DNA of 6,091 nt. Origin: an uncultured Microbacterium sp. (GTDB lineage Bacteria > Actinomycetota > Actinomycetes > Actinomycetales > Microbacteriaceae). A model generated the notes under the pieces. That model was not told where the DNA came from, did not search any database, and worked only from the letters and a program-made list of their open reading frames with translations. The first letter of the stretch is position 1; each line of letters starts with the position of its first letter. Where the stretch lies: assembly GCA_947647645.1 (NCBI GenBank), contig CANSLE010000155.1, forward strand, positions 1 through 6,091, in the 5' to 3' direction. This document shows, piece by piece, positions 1-5,147 of this stretch. A program made the position numbers and the translations under genes.

Positions 1-50
1 GCCCACGGCACCTCGTCGTCGGCGCTCACCGGACGCGCGGCATCAGTCAC
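1..50 (-). CDS. Possible start of a divergent gene, cut by the left edge
   Basis: Reading leftward from a GTG at 50-48, the minus strand is open to the window edge and would encode MTDAARPVSADDEVPW. Most codons end in G or C, as expected for a gene in this genome. No Shine-Dalgarno sequence precedes the GTG, and 16 codons are too few to assign a family. The plus strand is also open here (frame 1, to a TAA at 121-123) but uses poor codons such as cta, aga and cga at its end. If real, this gene is divergent from the first GH91 gene and could share its control region. Function unknown. Confidence 0.25.
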   Translation of the reverse strand, partial: MTDAARPVSADDEVPW

Positions 51-157
51 TCTAACGGATGAAAAAAGCAGACCAAAAGGAGACCGAATCAGCCTCCTGC
101 CCCCCGGACGCGGAGCGGCGTAATACCCGGCGGGCGCCGCCGTCTGCTCCCCGCGGA

Positions 158-205
158 CCACCCGCGCACCCGCGCGGCGCCCGACACCGGGTCCGTCGCG
201 GGTGG
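158..205 (+). repeat. Nine-bp inverted repeat forming a long hairpin
   Basis: CCACCCGCG at 158-166 is a perfect inverted match to CGCGGGTGG at 197-205. Inside it, ACCCG (168-172) can pair with CGGGT (188-192), or CCCG (180-183) with CGGG (188-191). The result is a roughly 48-nt stem-loop about 55 nt before the GH91 start codon. It has no T-tract, so it is not a classical intrinsic terminator. It could be a leader RNA structure or a protein-binding inverted repeat, although GC-rich DNA forms such matches by chance fairly readily. Confidence 0.45.
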
Positions 206-250
206 CACATCGTTGGGCGAGCGCAGCATCCACGACCGCGCCGGCCGGAC

Positions 251-256
251 AGGAGG
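251..256 (+). promoter_or_regulatory. Ribosome binding site of the first GH91 gene
   Basis: AGGAGG is a full Shine-Dalgarno match placed 4 nt before the ATG at 261. The spacing is slightly short but acceptable. It selects ATG 261 over the upstream in-frame TTG at 213, and the resulting N-terminus (MSSTTYDVT) aligns with that of the second GH91 protein (MSNTTRYDVT). Confidence 0.8.
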
Positions 257-260
257 ACCG

Positions 261-1469
261 ATGAGCTCGACGACCTACGACGTGACGACGTGGACGATCC
301 CGGGAAGCGCGACGACCGCGGAGACCGACATCGGCGCGGTGATCAACAGCATCATCGCCGATATCAAGGCCCAGCAGAGCTCGCAGCAGTCCAAGCCGGG
401 CGCGGTCATCTCGATCCCGCCGGGCGACTACGCGCTGAAGACGAGGGTCGTGATCGACGTCAGCTACCTGCGGATCCAGGGCGCAGGCCACGGCTTCACG
501 TCCTCGAGCATCCGCTACAACGCCGGCGACACGACGAACTGGCACGAGATCTGGCCCGGAGGCAGCCGCATCCGCGTCGAGAACACGGACGGCGCCGCAG
601 AAGCGATCCTCATCCACCGCGACGGCGACCCGCGACTCAGCTCGATCGAGCTCGCGGACTTCTGCCTCGACGGCGTCTCGTTCATGCCCGACGAGAACAG
701 CTACCGCAACGGGAAGATCGGCATCCGTTCGACCACAGCCACCGACTCGATGAGAATCAGCGGGCTCGGCCTGGTCTACCTCGAACGCGGCATCGTCGTG
801 GTGGATGCCGACGCGCTGCAGATCACGAACAACATGCTCTGCGAGTGCGGCAGCTGCGTCGAGCTGGTCGGCTCGGGACAGGCCAGCATGGTCAACGACA
901 ACCTGATCGGCGCCGGACCCTGGGGCTTCTCGATCTTCGCCGAGCACCATTTCGGGCTGATCGTCGCGGGCAACAACATCTTCCCGCGCGGCGCGAGCTC
1001 GATCCACCTGAAGGATGCCGCGAACAACGTGATCTCGGCGAACCGCCTGCACTCCTTCTTCTCCGGAATGATCACGATGGAGGGCGCGTGCGACCGCAAC
1101 CTCGTCTCGGCGAACCACTTCCTGCGAAACCCCGAGTCCTTCCCCGTCTTCCAGGACGTCCCGCATCCGCAGGACGACCTGTTCGGCCTCGTCCATGTCC
1201 GCGGAAGCGGCAACACCGTGGTGTCCAACCACTTCTCGTTCGAGGTGTCCTCGGTCTCGGTCCAGCCCGCCGGGGCCACGCCGACGCTGGTGCTCGTGGC
1301 ATCCGGGACACACAACTACATCGCGACCAATCACCACGCCGCCGACGTGCCCGTCCACGCGGTCGTCCTCGACAGCAGCACGATCGACACGAAGGTGCTC
1401 GACTGCGGAACGGCCGCCGAGTTCGCAGCGTTCCCGGGCGCCACGTTCGGCTTCCGCCCGACGCCCTGA
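261..1469 (+). CDS. GH91 inulin fructotransferase-like protein with Asn at the catalytic Asp position
   Basis: A 402-residue protein of glycoside hydrolase family 91. Members are trimeric right-handed beta-helix enzymes that release difructose anhydrides (DFA I or III) from inulin, or hydrolyse DFA III. Family blocks seen are the N-terminal YDVTTW, PGAVISIPPGDY (47-57), VVIDVSYLRIQGAGHGF (63-79), CLDGVSF (135-141), CECGSCVEL (194-202), NNIFPRGASS (238-247), NRLHSF (261-266) and the C-terminal RPTP. There is no signal peptide or membrane segment, so it should be cytoplasmic, unlike secreted inulin fructotransferases. The length matches a mature enzyme. Glu201 of the proposed catalytic pair is present, but the Asp 11 residues before it is Asn190 (codon AAC, 828-830). 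The loop at 291-309 also departs from the family pattern. Family membership is nearly certain. Whether it makes DFA I, makes DFA III, hydrolyses DFA, or is inactive cannot be settled here. It appears monocistronic. Confidence 0.92.
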   Translation: MSSTTYDVTTWTIPGSATTAETDIGAVINSIIADIKAQQSSQQSKPGAVISIPPGDYALKTRVVIDVSYLRIQGAGHGFTSSSIRYNAGDTTNWHEIWPGGSRIRVENTDGAAEAILIHRDGDPRLSSIELADFCLDGVSFMPDENSYRNGKIGIRSTTATDSMRISGLGLVYLERGIVVVDADALQITNNMLCECGSCVELVGSGQASMVNDNLIGAGPWGFSIFAEHHFGLIVAGNNIFPRGASSIHLKDAANNVISANRLHSFFSGMITMEGACDRNLVSANHFLRNPESFPVFQDVPHPQDDLFGLVHVRGSGNTVVSNHFSFEVSSVSVQPAGATPTLVLVASGTHNYIATNHHAADVPVHAVVLDSSTIDTKVLDCGTAAEFAAFPGATFGFRPTP

Positions 1470-1556
1470 CGTCGGCGCTCGCCCTCCCGGTGAAGAGAAA
1501 TTAATGCACTCAGCCCAAAAATGTCTTCGCGTGTTGCGGCTGAAGGTGTTTCTATG

Positions 1557-1570
1557 CCCATGGGTACCCA
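1557..1570. repeat. Two overlapping perfect palindromes, possible operator
   Basis: CCCATGGG (1557-1564) and TGGGTACCCA (1561-1570) are both perfectly self-complementary and share four bases. They sit 36-49 nt before the protease ATG, where a repressor or activator site would be plausible. No regulator is identified. An 8-bp and a 10-bp palindrome overlapping in a short promoter region is suggestive, not conclusive. Confidence 0.35.
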
Positions 1571-1590
1571 CCACTAATCCCCTCTTGGAT

Positions 1591-1596
1591 GGAAGG
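1591..1596 (+). promoter_or_regulatory. Ribosome binding site of the serine protease gene
   Basis: GGAAGG lies 9 nt before ATG 1606. It supports that start, which places a standard signal peptide exactly at the N-terminus, over the in-frame ATG at 1504. Confidence 0.65.
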
Positions 1597-1605
1597 TCAC
1601 TCCGC

Positions 1606-2766
1606 ATGAATCGCGTATCGAAAGCGCTCGTCGGCGCCGCAGCCCTCGGCCTGTTCCTGACCACCGCGGCCGCCGCTCCGGCCTGGGCGCAGTCCCCGAC
1701 ACCCACCCCCGACGCAGCCGTCGACGGTGTGGACGGTCACCTGCTCGAGGCAATGGCAGCCGACCTGGGCACCGACATCGCCGGGGCCCAGGATGTCCTG
1801 CGTTTCCAGGCGGCCGCCGCCAACACCGCGACCGACGTCGCGTCGTCCACCGGCGATGCCTTCGCCGGAACGTGGCTCGATGAGTCCAGCCGCACCGTCT
1901 ACGCCGCAGTGACGACCGATCAGGCACGTACCGCGGCGGCCGAGGCCGGCGCCGTGCCAGTGACGGCAGAGCACTCCCTCGCCGACCTCGAGGCCATCAT
2001 GTCCACGATCGAGTCGAGCACCGTGCCCGACGTCATCCCCTCCTGGTGGATCGACGTCGAGAAGAACGATGTCGTCGTCGACGTGGTCGCCGGCGGCGAA
2101 CAGGCAGCGGCCGACTTCGTCTCGACCCTCGGCATCCCCGCTGGCGCTGTGCGTCTCGACACCGGCGCCGCCGTGCCACGGACCACCGCCGGCACCGGCT
2201 CACAGATCCGCGGGGGCATCGCGTACTACATCAACAACCAGTACCGCTGCTCGGTCGGCTTCGCCGTCCAGGGCGGGTTCGTCAGCGCCGGTCATTGCGG
2301 CAACAGCGGTGACAGCACCAATTACGGGACCTTCGCGGGCTCCTCGTTCCCGGGCAACGACTACTCGTGGGTCAGCACCCCCGGGTACACGCCGGTCGGC
2401 CAGGTCGACAACTACAACGGCGGCGCGGTTGCCGTGAAAGGCTCGACGGCGGCGGCCGTGGGTGCGACGGTCTGCCGCTCGGGCTCGACCACCGGATGGC
2501 GCTGCGGCCGGATCCAGGCCTACAACACCAGCGTCCGCTACACCGAGGGCACGGTATCGGGCCTCATCCGCACCAGCGCCTGCGCCGGGAAGGGCGACTC
2601 GGGTGGCTCGCTCCTCGCCGGCAACCAGGCCCAAGGTGTCACCTCGGGCATCTCCCTCCAGAACGAGACCGACACCACCAACTGCACGTATTCGAACCCG
2701 GTGACGTACTTCCAACCGGTCAACGAGATCCTGCAGGCCTATAACCTCACCCTGCTCACCAACTGA
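1606..2766 (+). CDS. Secreted alpha-lytic/streptogrisin-type serine protease (S1E) with pro-domain
   Basis: A 386-residue preproprotein. Residues 1-28 are a Sec signal peptide (basic MNRVSK, hydrophobic core, cleavage after AWA). Residues about 30-195 are a pro-domain of the alpha-lytic protease type, a folding chaperone and inhibitor in this family, including SWWIDVEKNDVVVDV (146-160). The mature chymotrypsin-fold protease begins near residue 198-202 (IRGGIAYYINN), about 186 residues, normal for the family. The catalytic triad is complete: His230 in SAGHC, Asp252 in GNDYSWV, Ser332 in GDSGGS. Six cysteines (215/231, 290/300, 326/360) fit the three family disulfides. There is no C-terminal binding domain. 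It should be exported and matured by self-cleavage to degrade extracellular protein. It stands alone on the plus strand between two sugar genes, with no visible functional link to them. Substrate preference is not predictable here. Confidence 0.95.
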   Translation: MNRVSKALVGAAALGLFLTTAAAAPAWAQSPTPTPDAAVDGVDGHLLEAMAADLGTDIAGAQDVLRFQAAAANTATDVASSTGDAFAGTWLDESSRTVYAAVTTDQARTAAAEAGAVPVTAEHSLADLEAIMSTIESSTVPDVIPSWWIDVEKNDVVVDVVAGGEQAAADFVSTLGIPAGAVRLDTGAAVPRTTAGTGSQIRGGIAYYINNQYRCSVGFAVQGGFVSAGHCGNSGDSTNYGTFAGSSFPGNDYSWVSTPGYTPVGQVDNYNGGAVAVKGSTAAAVGATVCRSGSTTGWRCGRIQAYNTSVRYTEGTVSGLIRTSACAGKGDSGGSLLAGNQAQGVTSGISLQNETDTTNCTYSNPVTYFQPVNEILQAYNLTLLTN

Positions 2767-2794
2767 GCACGTCGCTCCCCCGGACAGCTCGCCG
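2767..2794. other. 28-bp convergent gap
   Basis: The protease gene and the minus-strand GH91 gene end only 28 bp apart. The sole pairing is GAGC/GCTC at 2765-2768 and 2774-2777, a 4-bp stem without a T-run on either strand. No intrinsic terminator can be called, so the two transcripts may overlap at their 3' ends or rely on Rho. Confidence 0.55.
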
Positions 2795-4138
2795 TCAGGC
2801 ACCGACCTCGGGCGTCGGCCGTACCGCGTTCGCGGCGGTGTCGACGGCGAGCTGCGCCACCGTTCCCGCGTCGAGCACCGTATTACGCACCGATGCCGAG
2901 TCGACCAGCACGGCGATCACAGGGAGATCGTCCGCCGCGCGTGCCGACAGCAACGCATCGACCTGCGCCGCGAAGCAGTCGTCCCTCGCCTGGCCCCGGC
3001 GATCGCGCGCGACGACGTGCGTGCTGGCGACGTAGTTGCCGGTCCCCGAGACGATCCGGATGATCACCGGCTTCGCCCCGGTGGGACGGACGTCCTCCGC
3101 CGCGACGACCGCCGAGAAGTGGTTGGCGATGAGCGAATTGCCATCGCCCTCGACACGCAGCAGACCGTACTCGTCGTCGCGACCGTTGCCGATGCCGATG
3201 AAGGGCGTCCAGGGCTCCTGATCGCGGAGGAAGTGATTCGCCGCGACGAGGTTCTCGGCACTCGCCCCGTCGAGGACCACCATGCCGGGAGAGAACGAGT
3301 GCAGGCGGTTGGCCGTGACGCTCGACCGCGTGACGCCGCGCAGGTGCACACTGCTCGCGCCGCGCGGGAAGACGTTGTTGGCCGAGACCAGGAGGCCGCC
3401 GTGGTTCTCGGCATAGATGGAGTGGCCCGCGAAGCCGGCCCCGATCAGGTTGTCGGTGATCTTGGACGCCTGACCCCACCCCCGCAGCTCGACGCAGCTC
3501 CCGCACTCGGCGATGAAGTTGTCGTGGATCGAGAGCGCATCCGCGTGGTGCATGACCAGCGCGTGCTCGAGGTACACGAAGCCCATACCGTTGACGCGCA
3601 CGGAGTCGTTGGCGGTCGCGGCGTAGATGCCCGTCTTGCCGTTGGTGTAGGTGTTCTCCGGATGCAGCTCGGATCCGTCGGGCTCGAAATGCAGACCGTC
3701 GATGCAGAAGCCCACGAACTCGATCGCGCTCAGCCGCGGCTCGCCGTCGCGGGCGATGACGAACGCCGCGCCGTCGGTCGGTTCGACGTCCGGCCCATCG
3801 CCGCGCGGAAGGTCGACGAGGATGCGGCTCCCACCCGGCCAGAGCTCATGCAGTCGCCCCCACTGGGTCTCCGGCACGTTGAACCGGATGCTCGACGACG
3901 CGAATCCGTGCCCCGCGCCCTCGATCCGGAGGAAGCTGACGTCGATGACGACCTGCGTGCGGAGGCGATAGTCCCCCGGCGGGATGTGGATGACCGCGCC
4001 CGGCTTGCCACCGCCCGGTGCCCCTTCCTCCTGCCGTCGCTTGAGATGGGCGATCATGTCGTTGAGGACGTGACCGACGTCATCGAAGGCGTCTCCGACG
4101 GGCCAGTCCGTCACGTCGTAGCGGGTGGTGTTCGACAT
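2795..4138 (-). CDS. GH91 difructose anhydride hydrolase / inulin fructotransferase, catalytic pair intact
   Basis: A 447-residue GH91 beta-helix protein, clearly paralogous to the product of 261-1469. Shared blocks are YDVTDW (7-12), KPGAVIHIPPGDY (45-57), VVIDVSFLRIEGAGHGF (63-79), AECGSCVEL (210-218), NNVFPRGASS (254-263) and the C-terminal RPTP. The proposed catalytic Asp and Glu, 11 residues apart, are both present as D206 (HDNF) and E217 (CVEL). The FIGIGNGRDDEYG loop (313-325) keeps the family pattern. There is no signal peptide, so it is cytoplasmic. It carries about 26 extra residues near 377-405 compared with the first GH91 protein. A longer unsecreted form beside a fructosidase fits DFA III hydrolase (DFA III to inulobiose) better than a secreted transferase, but this is inference. 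ATG 4138 is chosen over an ATG at 4159 because AGGAG lies 8 nt upstream. It is the last gene of the LacI-GH32-GH91 operon, 17 bp after the GH32 stop. Confidence 0.92.
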   Translation of the reverse strand: MSNTTRYDVTDWPVGDAFDDVGHVLNDMIAHLKRRQEEGAPGGGKPGAVIHIPPGDYRLRTQVVIDVSFLRIEGAGHGFASSSIRFNVPETQWGRLHELWPGGSRILVDLPRGDGPDVEPTDGAAFVIARDGEPRLSAIEFVGFCIDGLHFEPDGSELHPENTYTNGKTGIYAATANDSVRVNGMGFVYLEHALVMHHADALSIHDNFIAECGSCVELRGWGQASKITDNLIGAGFAGHSIYAENHGGLLVSANNVFPRGASSVHLRGVTRSSVTANRLHSFSPGMVVLDGASAENLVAANHFLRDQEPWTPFIGIGNGRDDEYGLLRVEGDGNSLIANHFSAVVAAEDVRPTGAKPVIIRIVSGTGNYVASTHVVARDRRGQARDDCFAAQVDALLSARAADDLPVIAVLVDSASVRNTVLDAGTVAQLAVDTAANAVRPTPEVGA

Positions 4139-4146
4139 CTGGGGCT

Positions 4147-4151
4147 CTCCT
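4147..4151 (-). promoter_or_regulatory. Ribosome binding site of the second GH91 gene
   Basis: On the minus strand AGGAG lies 8 nt before ATG 4138, inside the 17-bp gap after the GH32-like stop codon. It fixes MSNTTRYDVT as the N-terminus and argues against the in-frame ATG at 4159, which overlaps the upstream stop. Confidence 0.75.
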
Positions 4152-4155
4152 CGAG

Positions 4156-5136
4156 TCATGGGTGACGCGTCGGTGTCGTGTCGGTTGCGGCATCCGCGGC
4201 GGCGAACGTCAGCCGCCCATCGGCCCAGCGGACCGGCCGGGGATCTGCGATCTCCCCCACCCAGCCGCCCTCGCCGTCGTCGTTGCGGAACGCCAGGAAC
4301 TGCCACGCCCCCGCACGGTCCTGCACGAGCCGGCCGACGTAGAAATGCTCGTCGGTGAGGCGGTAGGCCTCGTCGATGCGGAAGGGACCGGCGAGCGCGT
4401 CGGCCGGAAACGCCCACACCCCGCCGACGGGGTCGACGCCGCGGCGTCGCCGCGACAGCTCCGGACCGAGGCACGAGAACAGCCCGACCGCTGTGCCGTC
4501 GACGATGACGGTCTGTACGACTTCGAGGTGACCGAAGCCGGCGCCGGGCGCTGACAGCGGAGGTCGCACGGTCCAGGTCGTGAGGTCGCTCGAGGTCGCG
4601 TGCCCGATGACACCCCGGTCGTCGGCATCGCCGTGGGCTGCGCGAGCGGTGATCAGCATGTGCCATCCCTCGCCGTCGCGGAAGACCCAGGGGTCGCGCC
4701 ACGCCTGGTCGGGCCACCGCCGGGTGTCGGCGGTCTCGTACCAGCGCGCGTCAGGGGTGAGCACCGCCCGCCCCGGCTCCCGGCGCCAGGTGAACAGGTC
4801 GTCCGACACGACCGAGCTGATGCGCTGCTGCAGCCCGCCCTCGGCACGGCTCACGGCGGTGTAGAACATCCGCCAGGCGCCATCGTCATCGCGGACGACC
4901 GACCCCGTCCACGTCGCGAGGTCGTCGAACGCGGGTGCATCGTCGGGCAGGAGGGCGTCGGCGTGCTCGGTCCAGGTCGTGAGATCGGTCGAGGTGGCGT
5001 GTCCGATCGTGGCGCGCCAGTGCCGGCGGTCGGGGTCGAGCAGCGCACGCGAGGCCTTGAGGAAGAAGAGGTGGAACCGGTCGCCGTCGTCGACGGTCCA
5101 GAAGTCCCAGACCCACGCGGAGGGAAGACGAAGCAT
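4156..5136 (-). CDS. Short cytoplasmic GH32-like beta-fructosidase
   Basis: A 326-residue five-bladed beta-propeller glycosidase of the GH32/GH43-like type. Three carboxylates sit where this fold needs them: Asp11 in VWDFW (nucleophile position), Asp148 in the WRDPWVF motif (transition-state stabiliser) and Glu205 in GHLEVVQ (acid/base position). The blade motif GHATS-x-DLTTWT occurs twice (45-56 and 178-189). There is no signal peptide. Typical GH32 enzymes are longer and have a C-terminal beta-sandwich, and neither that domain nor the classical WMNDPNG motif is present. Its place between a LacI regulator (10 bp upstream) and a GH91 gene (17 bp downstream) suggests that it hydrolyses inulobiose or another short beta-fructoside inside the cell, giving fructose. 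ATG 5136 has AAAGG 6 nt upstream, and the protein begins directly with the first blade. A GH43-type activity on another sugar cannot be excluded. Confidence 0.85.
   Translation of the reverse strand: MLRLPSAWVWDFWTVDDGDRFHLFFLKASRALLDPDRRHWRATIGHATSTDLTTWTEHADALLPDDAPAFDDLATWTGSVVRDDDGAWRMFYTAVSRAEGGLQQRISSVVSDDLFTWRREPGRAVLTPDARWYETADTRRWPDQAWRDPWVFRDGEGWHMLITARAAHGDADDRGVIGHATSSDLTTWTVRPPLSAPGAGFGHLEVVQTVIVDGTAVGLFSCLGPELSRRRRGVDPVGGVWAFPADALAGPFRIDEAYRLTDEHFYVGRLVQDRAGAWQFLAFRNDDGEGGWVGEIADPRPVRWADGRLTFAAADAATDTTPTRHP
4570..4608 (-). repeat. 39-bp direct repeat within the GH32-like gene, copy 1
   Basis: This segment matches 4969-5007 at 35 of 39 bases by my count. Both copies encode the propeller-blade motif GHATS-x-DLTTWT, so the repeat reflects repeated protein structure and is not a mobile or regulatory sequence. 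The low DNA divergence is somewhat surprising for an ancient blade duplication. Confidence 0.7.
4969..5007 (-). repeat. 39-bp direct repeat within the GH32-like gene, copy 2
   Basis: Partner of 4570-4608, in the same orientation and about 400 bp away. It encodes residues around 45-56 of the GH32-like protein. Confidence 0.7.
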
Positions 5137-5142
5137 GACGTG

Positions 5143-5147
5143 CCTTT
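5143..5147 (-). promoter_or_regulatory. Ribosome binding site of the GH32-like gene
   Basis: On the minus strand AAAGG begins on the last base of the LacI-family stop codon (TGA, 5149-5147) and ends 6 nt before ATG 5136. Such a stop/Shine-Dalgarno overlap indicates one transcript and probable translational coupling. Confidence 0.7.

Larger units (their letters stand above)
51..260 (+). other. Leader region upstream of the first GH91 gene
   Basis: About 210 bp with no convincing gene. The left part (roughly 51-90) is A-rich and lower in GC, which suits a promoter or divergent control region. The rest is extremely GC-rich and contains the hairpin at 158-205. I found no confident -35/-10 pair. 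TAATAC at 121-126 resembles a -10 box but lacks a matching -35. A TTG at 213 would extend the GH91 reading frame by 16 residues, but that extension is not a signal peptide and lacks a ribosome binding site. The Arg/Pro-rich open frame that starts at 59 is a shadow. Confidence 0.5.
1470..1605 (+). other. Intergenic region before the protease gene
   Basis: A 136-bp gap with clearly lower GC than its neighbours, so it probably holds the protease promoter. No confident -35/-10 pair could be fixed. Candidates such as TTGCGG (1534-1539) lack a -10 at proper spacing. Two overlapping palindromes lie at 1557-1570. No hairpin with a T-run is visible to terminate the GH91 transcript. The protease reading frame is open through here to an ATG at 1504, but that extension (MHSAQKCLRV...) has unusual codons and would bury the signal peptide. 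Confidence 0.5.

Noticed and set aside
49..76. Minus-strand promoter with TTGGTC (76-71) and TAGAGT (54-49)
   Set aside because: The boxes are weak with a 16-nt spacer, and the -10 would overlap the only plausible start codon at 50.
121..126. TAATAC as a -10 box for the first GH91 gene
   Set aside because: No -35-like hexamer lies 16-18 nt upstream; that stretch is cytosine-rich.
1435..1460. CGGGCG/CGCCCG hairpin at the end of the first GH91 gene as a terminator
   Set aside because: It lies inside the coding sequence, has a 14-nt loop and is not followed by a T-run.
59..1504. Plus-strand open frame of 481 codons overlapping the first GH91 gene
   Set aside because: The translation is Arg/Pro/Gly-rich with no family resemblance. 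It is the out-of-frame shadow of the GH91 gene in GC-rich DNA.
1504..1605. Alternative upstream ATG for the protease
   Set aside because: It would place 34 residues with atypical codons ahead of a perfect signal peptide. GGAAGG supports ATG 1606.
2200..2802. Minus-strand open frame antisense to the protease gene
   Set aside because: The protease on the plus strand has a complete triad and all expected cysteines, and the antisense product is low-complexity.
3017..4165. Plus-strand open frame of 382 codons antisense to the second GH91 gene
   Set aside because: It is the complement of a strongly conserved gene. The translation is rich in Arg, Asp and Val with no recognisable domain or ribosome binding site.
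4139..4717. Upstream extension of the second GH91 frame (640 codons in total)
   Set aside because: It overlaps the GH32-like gene in another frame and is Arg-rich. The AGGAG before ATG 4138 and the alignment of the two GH91 N-termini fix the start.
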